A stretch of DNA of 64,000 bases from Thermodesulfobacteriota bacterium. Lineage in GTDB: Bacteria; Desulfobacterota; DSM-4660; Desulfatiglandales; Desulfatiglandaceae. The stretch is from positions 62,001-126,000 of the forward strand of contig JANQDY010000109.1 in NCBI GenBank assembly GCA_028278625.1, given 5' to 3'. The translations under genes were made by a program, and so were the position numbers. The notes under the pieces were generated by a model. It ran no database searches and was not told the origin of the DNA. It saw only the letters and a list, made by a program, of their open reading frames with translations. Shown piece by piece: positions 1 through 8,518 of the stretch. Numbering within the stretch: the first letter of the stretch is position 1; every line of letters begins with the position of its first letter.

Positions 1-1
1 T

Positions 2-991
2 GAATTGAGCAAGAAGATTCCCATGATCGTCCGGCCGCTTATCAAAGAAGGGGCAACAGCCTGTCACGTAACTCGAATGGTATCGGTGTTGAATGACCAT
101 GTGCTCGAGCATTTGCTGAAACTGCTGGAGAAAGAGATGGGAAGACCGCCTCTCCCTTTTTCTTGGCTGCTCTTCGGCTGTGAAGGCCGGCAGGAACAGA
201 TTTTCAAACGAAACCAAACAAACGGCATTTTGTACGAAGAGATCAATGGGAACCCGGACGGGGAGGTCAATGGGTATTTCGGCAACCTTGCCAGAAAAGT
301 TCTCAGGCACCTGATGGCATGCGGGTATCCCTCGGGAGTGGTAATTCCGACTGCCATGAACGATAAATGGCGTCAGCAGCATTCCGTATGGAGTGCGTAT
401 TTTAGGAACTGGAGCAGATTCCCTGAGGGAGAGGGGGATTTTGATGCGGCAGTCATCTTTGATTTCAGATCCGGGGCCGGAGACACCTCCCTGGTAGACA
501 AACTGAAAGCGGATGTGCTTTCACTGACCCGTGACAACAGGCGATTCCATGGGTATCTTATTCAAAATTGCCTTTCATTGGAACCGCCTTTGTCATTTTA
601 CGGGAATTCCGTAGTGGAAAAAAACGGCAAATATCAGGATACCCTGGATCTGGAAGGGAAAGGCCTTTTCTTTTTCGTTGATTTTGCGAGGGCCATGTCC
701 CTCAAATACGGCATCGGTCAAACCAATACGCTGGAACGACTTCAAACACTCGGCGATAATCATTATGTTCCCAGGGAACTTGCCTCTGAAATTGTCGAAG
801 CCTATGAATTGCTGATGCACATAAAACTGGTTCATCAGCTCTCTTACGTTGGAAGCGGAAAAGAACCGAACAACAACATCCGCCCTGAGCAACTCTCCAA
901 TCTGGAAAAGCAGACGCTGAAAGAGGTATTCGAGGTCATCCGGCGTCTTAAGGAGTTGGCAAGACTTGAGTTTCAAAGAGACGAAGCATGA
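2..991 (+). CDS. DUF294-type nucleotidyltransferase-like protein, catalytically degenerate, 5' partial
   Basis: The reading frame is open at the left edge, so the N-terminus (often cNMP-binding and CBS domains in this family) is probably outside the window; the first possible start inside is a TTG at 5. Counting from that TTG, residues 15-180 match the DUF294/GlnD-like nucleotidyltransferase fold and the rest matches the helical DUF294 C-terminal domain. The fold signature appears as GCEGRQEQIFKRNQTNGILY (59-78). Active relatives have T-D-Q-D-N where this protein has R-N-Q-T-N, so both metal-binding aspartates are replaced (Asn70, Thr72). It is probably a non-catalytic regulatory protein. A DnaQ-like exonuclease follows 63 bp downstream, a pairing common for this family. 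Family assignment is good; function is unknown. Confidence 0.8.
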   Translation, partial: ELSKKIPMIVRPLIKEGATACHVTRMVSVLNDHVLEHLLKLLEKEMGRPPLPFSWLLFGCEGRQEQIFKRNQTNGILYEEINGNPDGEVNGYFGNLARKVLRHLMACGYPSGVVIPTAMNDKWRQQHSVWSAYFRNWSRFPEGEGDFDAAVIFDFRSGAGDTSLVDKLKADVLSLTRDNRRFHGYLIQNCLSLEPPLSFYGNSVVEKNGKYQDTLDLEGKGLFFFVDFARAMSLKYGIGQTNTLERLQTLGDNHYVPRELASEIVEAYELLMHIKLVHQLSYVGSGKEPNNNIRPEQLSNLEKQTLKEVFEVIRRLKELARLEFQRDEA

Positions 992-1054
992 TAGAATGGC
1001 CCCACTAGCCTTTGAACCTCAACTCCGGGAATCCCTTTTATTCATTGACGGTTT

Positions 1055-1756
1055 ATGCCGATTTCCAAGATCCTAAAGCGCCTTTTCCCGTCAAAAGGGC
1101 CGGCGCATCCCACGATTGTTGCCAACAATGTGATCAGTGTTGCGGCCAACAGGGACCTCCCGGTACGTGAATGCGAATTTGTGGTTTTGGATACCGAATT
1201 GACGGGACTCAATCAGCGCAAGGACGAAATCATCGCCATCGGTGCCGTTCGTGTCAAACAGTTGCGGATTTGCTTTGACGAAACCTTTTATGCCTTGATC
1301 AAGCCACAGGGAAAACTCTATTCACCTAGCACGGTCATCCATCGGATTACCCCCGGTGAACTGCTGAGGGCCGAACCCATTAAAGATGTTCTGCCGCGCT
1401 TCATTGATTTTTGCGGTGGTGCGTTTCTGGTTGGGCACTATGTTTCTCTCGATCTCGGTTTTATCAATCGTGCCTGCCAGACATATCTGGGTGGGGCAAT
1501 CCAAAGCTCAAGCCTCGACACCATGCGGCTGGCCATGGCTTACAAATCATCCCGAAACGGTCCCTATCTCGATCATCACGAAAAACAGGATTCCTACAGG
1601 CTTTCGGCGCTCAGTGAGGAATTTCATTTGCCAAAATTCGAAGAGCACAATGCCCTTCAGGACGCATTGCAGACAGCCTGTCTCTTCATATATCTGATTC
1701 GCAAAATGAGGCCTGGCGATACGGGAACCGTGAATGATTACACCAAAATGAAGTGA
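1055..1756 (+). CDS. DnaQ-like (DEDDh) 3'-5' exonuclease
   Basis: This 233-residue protein has all three exonuclease motifs of the DnaQ/RNase T superfamily: Exo I with DTE at 46-48, Exo II with GHYVSLD ending at Asp133, and Exo III with His198 and Asp203 in EEHNALQDA. It should remove nucleotides from 3' ends using two metal ions. There is no polymerase domain or helicase fusion. The gene follows the DUF294 protein on the same strand, and DUF294-exonuclease pairs recur in proteobacteria, so the two may act together in a signalling or nucleotide-turnover role rather than as the Pol III epsilon subunit. No strong Shine-Dalgarno site precedes the ATG, so the exact start is less certain than the family. 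Confidence 0.85.
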   Translation: MPISKILKRLFPSKGPAHPTIVANNVISVAANRDLPVRECEFVVLDTELTGLNQRKDEIIAIGAVRVKQLRICFDETFYALIKPQGKLYSPSTVIHRITPGELLRAEPIKDVLPRFIDFCGGAFLVGHYVSLDLGFINRACQTYLGGAIQSSSLDTMRLAMAYKSSRNGPYLDHHEKQDSYRLSALSEEFHLPKFEEHNALQDALQTACLFIYLIRKMRPGDTGTVNDYTKMK

Positions 1757-1780
1757 CACCGGTATCTTGCCGGAATCCTT

Positions 1781-2545
1781 TCAGGCCCTGTTTCTACCCA
1801 GTGCGATCTTGTTGATCAGATTGGCCTGGTAACCGGCCCCGAAACCGTTGTCGATATTCACAACGCTGACGCCGGAAGCACAGCTGTTAAGCATACTGAG
1901 CAACGCCGCCACGCCGCCGAAGCTGGCGCCATAGCCGATGCTGGTGGGGACCCCGACGACCGGACAGGAAACGAGCCCTCCAACGACGCTGGCAAGCGCT
2001 CCTTCCATGCCCGCCACCACCACCGCAACATTGGCGTCAAAAATGTCATCACAGGAATCGAGCAGCCGGTGAATACCCGCGACGCCAACATCGAAAATCC
2101 TTGATACATTATTCCCCAGCAACTCAGCCGTTACAGAGGCCTCCTCAGCCACCGGGATATCCGAGGTTCCGGCGCAGACAACGGCGATCCGCCCTTTTTT
2201 CGAAACAGGGCGTGGGTTGAAAACCACGATTCTGGCCTCGCTTTTATACTCACAATCTTCAAATCTTTCGCGAATGGCCTCAAAAACCCCTTCTCCAACC
2301 CGTGTGCCCAGAATATTGACGTGCCTTTCGCTCATCCGTTTCGCGATGCCCACGATGTGGCTAACACTTTTTCCCTCACAATAGATCACTTCGGGCACAC
2401 CGGTTCTCAAACTGCGGTGATGATCTATTTTCGCGAAGCCGATATCTTCATATGGGAGCTTTTTAAGTTGCTTCAATGCGGAAGATACGGAGCTGGTCCC
2501 TTCGCGCACCTGTTCGAGAATGGTTTTTAAATATTCAAAATCCAA
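1781..2545 (-). CDS. larB: LarB, nickel-pincer nucleotide cofactor biosynthesis carboxylase/hydrolase
   Basis: This 254-residue protein matches LarB along its length. LarB carboxylates the pyridinium ring of nicotinic acid adenine dinucleotide and releases AMP, the first step towards the nickel-pincer nucleotide of lactate racemase-type enzymes. The C-terminal half is the PurE-like domain, with VVCAGTSDIPVAEEA, the glycine-rich VAGMEGALASVVGG and VGVPTSIGYGASFGG segments. The likely start is a TTG at 2545; a GGAG sequence in the end of the upstream uspA frame serves as its ribosome-binding site, and the genes are only 5 nt apart. LarC and LarE are not in this window. LarB is the last gene of the GAF/kinase/UspA operon, which is an unusual context. 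Confidence 0.9.
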   Translation of the reverse strand: MDFEYLKTILEQVREGTSSVSSALKQLKKLPYEDIGFAKIDHHRSLRTGVPEVIYCEGKSVSHIVGIAKRMSERHVNILGTRVGEGVFEAIRERFEDCEYKSEARIVVFNPRPVSKKGRIAVVCAGTSDIPVAEEASVTAELLGNNVSRIFDVGVAGIHRLLDSCDDIFDANVAVVVAGMEGALASVVGGLVSCPVVGVPTSIGYGASFGGVAALLSMLNSCASGVSVVNIDNGFGAGYQANLINKIALGRNRA

Positions 2546-2550
2546 GGCTT

Positions 2551-3033
2551 CTATTCTCCGGATACGGTGTTTATCATCTTTTGCTTCTGGCGGGATTTGA
2601 CCACCAGAATCGAGGCGTCTTCGATGGCTCTGACCAGTTTCACGCTGGCATCCCCCATGACAAACTCCTCGGCTTTGCTCATCTTTTTGCGGCCGATCAC
2701 GATAATATCATACTGGTCTTTCCTGTGTTGGTCAATAATACCGTCAGCCACCGTGGGATAAGCCTTTTGAGCCAGCAAAGTGTCGATACGAGCCGGATCG
2801 AATCCTTTGTTAACAAGTTGCTCTTTGGCCTCAAGCAAAATGGTTTCTCGTCTTTTTGCCTCTTTGTCCGTAAATTTCTTCCCCATGAGTTCCGAACTGG
2901 CAGAGGGCTGGCGGAAAATGTGGTAGAGGGTTAATCTTACCGCCTCATCATGCTGAAACAGGGTTTCCATACAGTTTAACACCGCTCTGGAACTGGCTGA
3001 GTCGCTTACTGCGACGAGTATGGACTTTACCAC
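2551..3033 (-). CDS. UspA-family universal stress protein with degenerate ATP-binding motif
   Basis: The GTG at 3033 is the preferred start: it is preceded by GGAGG six bases upstream and gives an N-terminus (VVKSILVAVSDSA) that matches UspA proteins, with 160 residues. A longer frame up to 3081 would add 16 unrelated residues. The fold is complete, ending in SILVVK. The usual nucleotide motif G-2x-G-9x-G-S/T reads GRKKMSKAEEFVMGDAS, so the second glycine is Lys and the last G-S is G-D; ATP binding may be weakened or lost. It lies between a kinase-like gene and larB in a leftward operon and is probably a stress or signalling accessory protein. Confidence 0.88.
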   Translation of the reverse strand: MVKSILVAVSDSASSRAVLNCMETLFQHDEAVRLTLYHIFRQPSASSELMGKKFTDKEAKRRETILLEAKEQLVNKGFDPARIDTLLAQKAYPTVADGIIDQHRKDQYDIIVIGRKKMSKAEEFVMGDASVKLVRAIEDASILVVKSRQKQKMINTVSGE

Positions 3034-3087
3034 GGCAGTCCTCCCTGTTTTCCAGAAGACCCTTGATGGTTGGTCTTCCATGGGAAA

Positions 3088-3990
3088 TCACAACGACATG
3101 AGATACCAGCTAACATTTTCAATAATCTCATTGACCGACTCGAAATACACATTGGCACCCCTCGAAAAGTGGAGCAGAATCTCATTGAGCAAAGGGGGGA
3201 TATAGGGGTAGATCTTTCGAAGGTTGACCAGTCTCCCTTTATCCAGAATCGAAAAATCCTCAGGGCCGATTCTTGTCTTGGCATCACCGTAGGTGCGGGT
3301 GTCGTGGGAAATCATGGAATAGGTATGGATACCCTTTCCGATGGTATAAAGCAGAATGTTGCCAACCCCAAAGATGTCCAGGCTGAAAGGATTCTCCTTG
3401 GTTTCATAGTCGTAGTCAAAATCGATCCAGACAAATTTGTCGGTTCCCTTTTCCATTATCAGGTGGTCGTTGCGAATATCCCCATGTTTGAATCCGTTTT
3501 CGTGCAGGAACGAGATCGCCGGAAAGGCCTCCTGAAGCTTGTGAAGAATCCGGGGAACAACGGTATGAAAATATTTTTCATGGCCCATATTCAGTGCGTC
3601 CAGATATACAAAGAGATTGGGGCCTTTTACAATATCCAGCACCCTCACGTTGTTTCCCTTGGTATCGTGAAGGACCTTCCCCTGCATGAAATGCGGATGT
3701 CCTCTGGCCAAATCCAGGATATCACCTTCCTTTTTCGGGTTTCTGAAACGGTTGATTTTGACGCCCCCGATGGTGGTTACAAAAGACTCAAAAAAAGCCA
3801 GTTTCAGAATTTTGACCTCACCCGTCTCCTCATCCACCACCCTTTTTACCCAGTATTTGGGATCATCAATGCCAAACCGTCTTTCACGCTCGTTTCGGGT
3901 AACTCTGAACCGTTTTCCTTCGATAAGGATTTCATCGCCGCTGTCAATCTGGAAGAAGTCGGTTGTATCTTCAAATTGACGAACCTGCAT
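3088..3990 (-). CDS. Protein-kinase-like fold protein (serine/threonine kinase or phosphotransferase)
   Basis: This 300-residue protein has the core of the protein-kinase superfamily. A candidate beta-3 lysine lies at 60-63 (VKILKL), the catalytic loop is HGDIRNDH at 169-176 with Asp171 as the likely base, and the metal-binding motif is DFD at 190-192 within WIDFDYDY. The HGD loop resembles atypical bacterial kinases and aminoglycoside-type phosphotransferases more than Hanks kinases, which have HRD. No membrane segment is seen, so it should be cytoplasmic. It begins 3 nt after the GAF-domain gene stops, and uspA follows, so the GAF protein could be a sensor and UspA a partner or substrate (inference). 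The substrate is unknown. Confidence 0.75.
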   Translation of the reverse strand: MQVRQFEDTTDFFQIDSGDEILIEGKRFRVTRNERERRFGIDDPKYWVKRVVDEETGEVKILKLAFFESFVTTIGGVKINRFRNPKKEGDILDLARGHPHFMQGKVLHDTKGNNVRVLDIVKGPNLFVYLDALNMGHEKYFHTVVPRILHKLQEAFPAISFLHENGFKHGDIRNDHLIMEKGTDKFVWIDFDYDYETKENPFSLDIFGVGNILLYTIGKGIHTYSMISHDTRTYGDAKTRIGPEDFSILDKGRLVNLRKIYPYIPPLLNEILLHFSRGANVYFESVNEIIENVSWYLMSL

Positions 3991-3993
3991 GAG

Positions 3994-4560
3994 CTAAAGC
4001 CCTTTCAGCATCCTTAAGGGGAGGCTTCCCATGGCTGTTTTCACCCCTTCCACAAAATTTTTCATGCCATAGTTTTCTATGGCCAGGCCGAGCAGCTTGC
4101 CTAAAACGAGAAGGGAATCCACGTCTTCACCCTGAATCTGCTTGGGTTCCCCGAAATAGATTCTGTACAGACCGATAATCGAGGCGCGGCTTGCGATGGG
4201 GACGGTGAGCATGGCAACAATTCCCTCTTCCGCGGCGGCCCGGGGGTATTGAATGAGGGGATTGTTATTTAAATCACTGATAATCTCAGGTTCACCAGTG
4301 ATAAAGGCGGACCATTTTTCACTGATAAATAATGGCCCTTTCTCCAAATACTTGTCACTGATGCCGAAGCTTCCCAAAGGAAAGAGCTGTTTTTCTCTTT
4401 CGTCAAGCACCATTATGGAACATCCCTTGGCTTCAAAGGTGAGCGTCGTTCCTTCAGCCAGATGGTTGACGAGCAGGTGAAGGTCGTCGTATGTGGAGAT
4501 GGCATCAGTAATGGCCCTGAACTGCTTTAGATAGAACTTACGAATCAGTTTCTCCCCCAT
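3994..4560 (-). CDS. GAF-domain sensor protein
   Basis: This small 188-residue protein is almost entirely one GAF domain (about 20-165), recognised by the CSIMVLDEREKQLFPLGSFG strand and the VAMLTVPIASRASIIGLYRI segment. There is no attached kinase, cyclase or phosphodiesterase output domain. Three in-frame ATGs lie at 4569, 4566 and 4560; AGGAG is directly against the first one, so the third (9 nt spacing) is the best start. It is the first gene of the leftward operon and would feed its signal to the kinase-like protein encoded next (inference). The ligand cannot be told from the sequence. Confidence 0.8.
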   Translation of the reverse strand: MGEKLIRKFYLKQFRAITDAISTYDDLHLLVNHLAEGTTLTFEAKGCSIMVLDEREKQLFPLGSFGISDKYLEKGPLFISEKWSAFITGEPEIISDLNNNPLIQYPRAAAEEGIVAMLTVPIASRASIIGLYRIYFGEPKQIQGEDVDSLLVLGKLLGLAIENYGMKNFVEGVKTAMGSLPLRMLKGL

Positions 4561-4718
4561 TTTCATCATCTCCTGATTTACGGTTTTCCGGGGTTTTTAG
4601 CGTTCCTATGCGGTTTTCTCCATTGGGCACTATCTGTTGGGGCGGTAAATTCGTTTTCGGATGTTTCCGGTTGAATTTGGAAGGATCGTGAGAATGCCGA
4701 CGTTTTCCATCTACTGTT

Positions 4719-4746
4719 ATTATATTGAAGTGTTTATAAATGTCCA
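4719..4746 (-). promoter_or_regulatory. Sigma-70-type promoter for the leftward GAF/kinase/UspA/LarB operon
   Basis: Read on the minus strand, TGGACA (4746-4741) and TATAAT (4724-4719) are separated by 16 bp. This gives a perfect -10 and a five-of-six -35. Transcription would start near 4712 and leave a leader of about 150 nt before the GAF gene. The element overlaps the rightward promoter at 4725-4755. Confidence 0.5.
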
Positions 4747-4755
4747 TTATATAAT
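4725..4755 (+). promoter_or_regulatory. Sigma-70-type promoter for the gene at 4796
   Basis: TTGAAG at 4725-4730 is followed after 17 bp by TATATA (4748-4753), or after 19 bp by TATAAT (4750-4755). The start codon at 4796 is about 40 bp downstream. Its -35 lies beside the -10 of the opposing promoter, so polymerase should not be able to occupy both at once. Confidence 0.45.
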
Positions 4756-4795
4756 TCCCCGATATCAAGCCCTTTTAAAAGCTGGAGTCTGATCA

Positions 4796-5509
4796 GTGGC
4801 AAAACCAAAGAAACCGTATCAGAAGCACATTTACTGGTTACATAAAGCGCAGGTACCGGAATTAGAGAACTATCTCAGAACCCGGGATATGAGATTGCGG
4901 CGGGCCAAAGGGATCGTATGCACTCCCATGGATAGAATCAACAGGGTCGCATGTGTGGCACCTGATGTCTGGAATGGCACCTGCAGAAGGCAGGGCAGCT
5001 GGTATCGCGCATCGGAAAAGAACGGGCGCTACCTGATCATCAGCTCATTTGACCTGAACGGTTTTGAAAGTGAAAAGACCGCCTTGATCACGGAGTCCGA
5101 TTTTGTCCTTGACAAGCCTGCAAGCAACGATGAAAAAGATCTTCTTTTTGAGGATCCGGAGCTTAAGAAAAGAATGCCCCTAGAGTGGCACAAGGTAGAA
5201 GACGTGGAAGAAAGAGTATACTTGCGATGGGCCAGGCGACTGGGATCATCCGTTAACGCGTACGATGAGCTATACAGGACTCACACCGCCAACCACGCCA
5301 ACTTCATAAACCCTCGGTTCTATCTGGAGTCATCCCATGGCATCATTCCCTATTCCATCGATAGAAGCGCCCATATATGCTCTTGTTGCGTTGAACTTTT
5401 TCAGATATTGGGGGCCCATTTCAAGAAGAAACTGGTTGCCCCCTGTCCGGGGGCTGTCATATTCGCGCGTTTAAAGCCGGATCGATACCTCCTGGTGGAA
5501 AAACCGTAA
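4796..5509 (+). CDS. Protein of unknown function with a C-x-C-C motif
   Basis: I do not recognise a named family for this 237-residue protein. It starts with GTG at 4796, with GGAG about 10 nt upstream. It is soluble, basic at the N-terminus, and has no signal peptide or membrane segment. The C-terminal third looks most conserved in character: PYSIDRSAHICSCCVELFQI, with a His-x-Cys-x-Cys-Cys arrangement, and then a late Cys in LVAPCPGAVIFA. These could bind a metal or form a redox centre, but nothing proves it. It has its own promoter and is divergent from the GAF operon. Confidence 0.7.
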   Translation: MAKPKKPYQKHIYWLHKAQVPELENYLRTRDMRLRRAKGIVCTPMDRINRVACVAPDVWNGTCRRQGSWYRASEKNGRYLIISSFDLNGFESEKTALITESDFVLDKPASNDEKDLLFEDPELKKRMPLEWHKVEDVEERVYLRWARRLGSSVNAYDELYRTHTANHANFINPRFYLESSHGIIPYSIDRSAHICSCCVELFQILGAHFKKKLVAPCPGAVIFARLKPDRYLLVEKP

Positions 5510-5535
5510 GAACCTTGTTAGTGCCGTGTTATATC

Positions 5536-5564
5536 TTGACACTATTGTTCTGATCCCTTAGATT
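5536..5564 (+). promoter_or_regulatory. Sigma-70-type promoter for EF-G gene
   Basis: A perfect TTGACA at 5536-5541 is followed after 17 bp by TAGATT at 5559-5564. The start codon of the EF-G gene is about 75 bp downstream, and no gene lies between. Confidence 0.55.
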
Positions 5565-5641
5565 CTCGCACGTAGCAGAGGAGGGAGACAAGCAAGCGGG
5601 CAGACTCAATCGATTACACCGCTCATAAGGTGATTTATAAT

Positions 5642-7678
5642 ATGCCGACACCCAGAATCAATAAACTGACCAAAACCCGGAATTTGGGGATTATTGCTCA
5701 TATAGATGCGGGCAAAACCACGGTCACCGAACGGGTCCTGTTCTATTCCGGCCGTGTTCACAAAATGGGCGAAGTCCACAACGGCGAGGCCACCATGGAC
5801 TGGATGGTGGAAGAAAAAGAACGTGGCATAACCATTACATCGGCCGTAACATCCTGTGATTGGAGAGGGCATGCCATCAATATTATCGATACGCCAGGGC
5901 ATGTCGATTTCACCATTGAAGTGGAACGTTCTTTGCGCGTGCTGGATGGCGCCATCGGTGTTTTCTGTGCAGTAGGCGGTGTGGAGCCACAGTCCGAGAC
6001 CGTCTGGCGCCAGGCGGATCGGTACCGGGTCCCCAAGATCGCGTTTATCAATAAGCTGGACCGGGTCGGCGCTGATTTTTCAAGAGTCGTGGAAATGATG
6101 AAAGAACGCCTTGAGGCGGTTCCCCTGGTACTGCAGATTCCCTGGGGGTCTGAGGATCAGTTCAAGGGCGTCATCGATCTTATAGGGATGGATGCCATTT
6201 TGTGGGAAGATGAAACCCTGGGCGCCAAATATCGCACCGTCCCCATTCCCGAAGAGATGTGGGAGCAGGCTTCAAAGTACCGCGAAATGCTTTTGGAAAG
6301 CCTTGCGGACACTGATGACACGGTTATGGAGAAGTATCTTTCTGAAGAAGAGATTCCGGTGCAGGAATTGAAACAGGCCATTCGAGATGCTGCCACGAAA
6401 ATGGCCCTGGTTCCCGTGTTCTGCGGCTCGGCACTTAGAAACAAGGGGATCCAACCCCTCTTGGATGGCATTGTGGACTACCTGCCGTCACCACTGGATG
6501 TTCCACCCATTTCGGGTGTCAACCCGGATACCGGCCTAAAGGAAACCCGCGCGCCAAAGCCTGGGGGGCCCTTTTCCGCCTTGGCGTTCAAGGTGATGAT
6601 GGATCAGGGAAGAAAGATGACCTACCTTCGCATCTATTCGGGTACCCTGAAAGCAGGAGGGACCGTTTTTAACCCCGGGAAAAACATCAAAGAGAAGCCT
6701 GCCAGGCTTCTGAAAATGCATTCCAACAAACGGGAGCGAATTGATGAAGTTTCAGCGGGGGATATTGTAGCGGCCATGGGGCTCAAAATCACCACCACCG
6801 GCGACACGCTCTGCACGGAAAGTGATTCGATTCTGCTGGAACCCATCCGATTTAACGAACCGGTGATCAGTGTGGCGGTGGAACCCAAAAGAGTCCAGGA
6901 CAATGACAGGCTCATGGATGCGTTAAAGAAACTGGCCGATGAAGACCCCACCTTCAAGACGAAAATAGACGAAGAGACCGGTCAGACCCTCATTTCGGGA
7001 ATGGGAGAGTTACATCTGGAAATCCTGTCGGAAAGGCTCAAACGGGAGTTTTCCGTTGAGGTAAACCAGGGAAAACCGCAGGTGGTGTACCGGGAAACCA
7101 TCACCGTGCCGGTGGTCCATGAAGAAGTATTCCAAAGGGAATTGAGCGGCCAGCAGCATTTTGCCGGCGTGGAGATTGAAATATCACCCCTCAAAAGAGG
7201 ATCCGGAAACCGGTTTGCCAATCAGTGCACTACCGAAGGGTTCACGGAGGAATTTCTTGAAGCGGTGAGGCAGGGTATCCAAGAGGCGGAAGGGGGCGGC
7301 TCCCTGATGGGGTATCCGGTCATCGACGTAGAGACAACCCTTATTAATGTTCAGATAAAAGAAACTTCGGACGCCATGGCTTTCAGGGTGTCCGCCAACA
7401 TGGCGTTCAAACAGGCTTTTATGAAATCTGAACCGATCCTTCTTGAACCGATCATGAAAACGGAAGTGCTGGTCCCCGAAGCGTTTACAGGGGATGTCAT
7501 CGGTGATCTGAACGCCCGCCAGGGAAAAATTGCTCAGATTGTATCCAAAGGATCAAACCAGGTACTGACAGCCAATGTCCCCCTTTCAAAGATGTTTGGC
7601 TACTCAACGGCCCTAAGGTCCGCCAGCCAGGGAAGGGGGACCTTTTCCATGCAGTTCAGTCACTATGATCAGGCTTGA
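5642..7678 (+). CDS. fusA: Elongation factor G (translocase GTPase)
   Basis: This 678-residue protein has the full five-domain EF-G layout. The GTPase motifs are [21 protein letters not shown] and NKLDR; domain II follows, and domains III-V end with [20 protein letters not shown]. It drives translocation on the ribosome, or ribosome recycling in specialised paralogues. The ATG at 5642 is chosen because AAGGTGA lies about 9 nt upstream; the earlier in-frame GTG at 5630 lies inside that site. The gene stands alone with its own promoter and is not in a ribosomal rpsL-rpsG-tuf operon, so this may be a second EF-G copy of the organism. That cannot be decided from this window. Confidence 0.93.
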   Translation: MPTPRINKLTKTRNLGIIAHIDAGKTTVTERVLFYSGRVHKMGEVHNGEATMDWMVEEKERGITITSAVTSCDWRGHAINIIDTPGHVDFTIEVERSLRVLDGAIGVFCAVGGVEPQSETVWRQADRYRVPKIAFINKLDRVGADFSRVVEMMKERLEAVPLVLQIPWGSEDQFKGVIDLIGMDAILWEDETLGAKYRTVPIPEEMWEQASKYREMLLESLADTDDTVMEKYLSEEEIPVQELKQAIRDAATKMALVPVFCGSALRNKGIQPLLDGIVDYLPSPLDVPPISGVNPDTGLKETRAPKPGGPFSALAFKVMMDQGRKMTYLRIYSGTLKAGGTVFNPGKNIKEKPARLLKMHSNKRERIDEVSAGDIVAAMGLKITTTGDTLCTESDSILLEPIRFNEPVISVAVEPKRVQDNDRLMDALKKLADEDPTFKTKIDEETGQTLISGMGELHLEILSERLKREFSVEVNQGKPQVVYRETITVPVVHEEVFQRELSGQQHFAGVEIEISPLKRGSGNRFANQCTTEGFTEEFLEAVRQGIQEAEGGGSLMGYPVIDVETTLINVQIKETSDAMAFRVSANMAFKQAFMKSEPILLEPIMKTEVLVPEAFTGDVIGDLNARQGKIAQIVSKGSNQVLTANVPLSKMFGYSTALRSASQGRGTFSMQFSHYDQA

Positions 7679-7690
7679 TGAAACGCCGCC

Positions 7691-8494
7691 TCACTTCCCG
7701 TTCACTTCGAGCAGGGCATTCCCCTTGCCGTAATTGATAACAACGCCATTTTGTGTTATTTCCACCAATCTGAACCCCGTGTCTCCAATGACGTCCCCTT
7801 CTCTGTACCCTTTCATATTAATGAAAACACGACGCTCCTTGGGATTGGGAGAATACATGTGGACATTGATCTCCAAAGGGCCCGACACGGATCGTATCTC
7901 TTCGGGAAGGCGATGAAAGAGGGGCAGGGTTTTGGTTGATTTTGTTCCGGTTACGGCCCTTTTTGAAACCCTGGTTTTCTTTACCGATTCTAAAACGGGC
8001 TTCCTGGCCGGGATCCCTTCCTCGTTTGTTGGGGCCGTGGCCTGGATCTTTGCGGGTGCTTTGCTTGATGTCTCACGGACGGCCACGACACTCCCGGGCG
8101 TTCTTTCTGGGTGAGTGGCGAGGGATTTTTCCGTGGCTAAGACCGCTTTTTTGGCGGTGTTCCGAGACGTTTCAGGAACCCTGTCTTTAACGGCTTTTGC
8201 TGTTCCTTGTGAAGGCTTCTTAATGCTTTCGGGTTGGGCTTTTTTTGCCTGCCTTGATGATGTTTCAACGGTTTCAGGCCTTTTTTGTGCCAGCTCGGAA
8301 GTGTCGGGTCCCTTCGGCCAATAGAAGAAAATCGCAACTGCGAAGGCACATAAAAGAACTGCTCCAATCAGGAGCAGAGAACGGTAATTGCGGCTGCCTG
8401 ACGGTTCTTCCTGATAAATGGCGCTCAAATCGGGGGCGTTTTCAAGCTTTCGTTCTCGTTCGGCGCGTTTAAGGGCGTCCAGAATCAATGACAT
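7691..8494 (-). CDS. gspB: GspB-like type II secretion accessory protein
   Basis: The N-terminus MSLILDALKRAERER is the hallmark of GspB/ExeB-type proteins. A single membrane span follows at 39-58, then a long Lys/Ala/Pro-rich periplasmic linker (about 60-195), and a C-terminal GspB domain ending in a small beta-sheet fold (SPNPKERRVFINMKGYREGD). GspB works with the ATPase GspA to let the secretin multimer assemble through peptidoglycan. Start choice is firm: GGAGGAA lies 6 nt before the ATG. It is the second gene of a gspA-gspB operon, 24 nt after gspA, and lies 27 kb from the main type II cluster. Confidence 0.87.
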   Translation of the reverse strand: MSLILDALKRAERERKLENAPDLSAIYQEEPSGSRNYRSLLLIGAVLLCAFAVAIFFYWPKGPDTSELAQKRPETVETSSRQAKKAQPESIKKPSQGTAKAVKDRVPETSRNTAKKAVLATEKSLATHPERTPGSVVAVRETSSKAPAKIQATAPTNEEGIPARKPVLESVKKTRVSKRAVTGTKSTKTLPLFHRLPEEIRSVSGPLEINVHMYSPNPKERRVFINMKGYREGDVIGDTGFRLVEITQNGVVINYGKGNALLEVNGK

Positions 8495-8518
8495 GCGGCT
8501 TCCTCCGATCAGGGAGTC

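Noticed and set aside
2476..2934. Plus-strand open frame of 152 codons across larB and uspA
   Set aside because: It lies antisense to two well-supported genes and has no motif or start signal.
3070..4017. Long plus-strand open frame (315 codons) opposite the kinase-like gene
   Set aside because: It mirrors the kinase-like frame, has no recognisable domain or ribosome-binding site, and the minus-strand protein has clear kinase motifs.
4538..4768. 76-codon minus-strand frame in the divergent promoter region
   Set aside because: It overlaps both predicted promoters and the GAF start region; composition is not gene-like.
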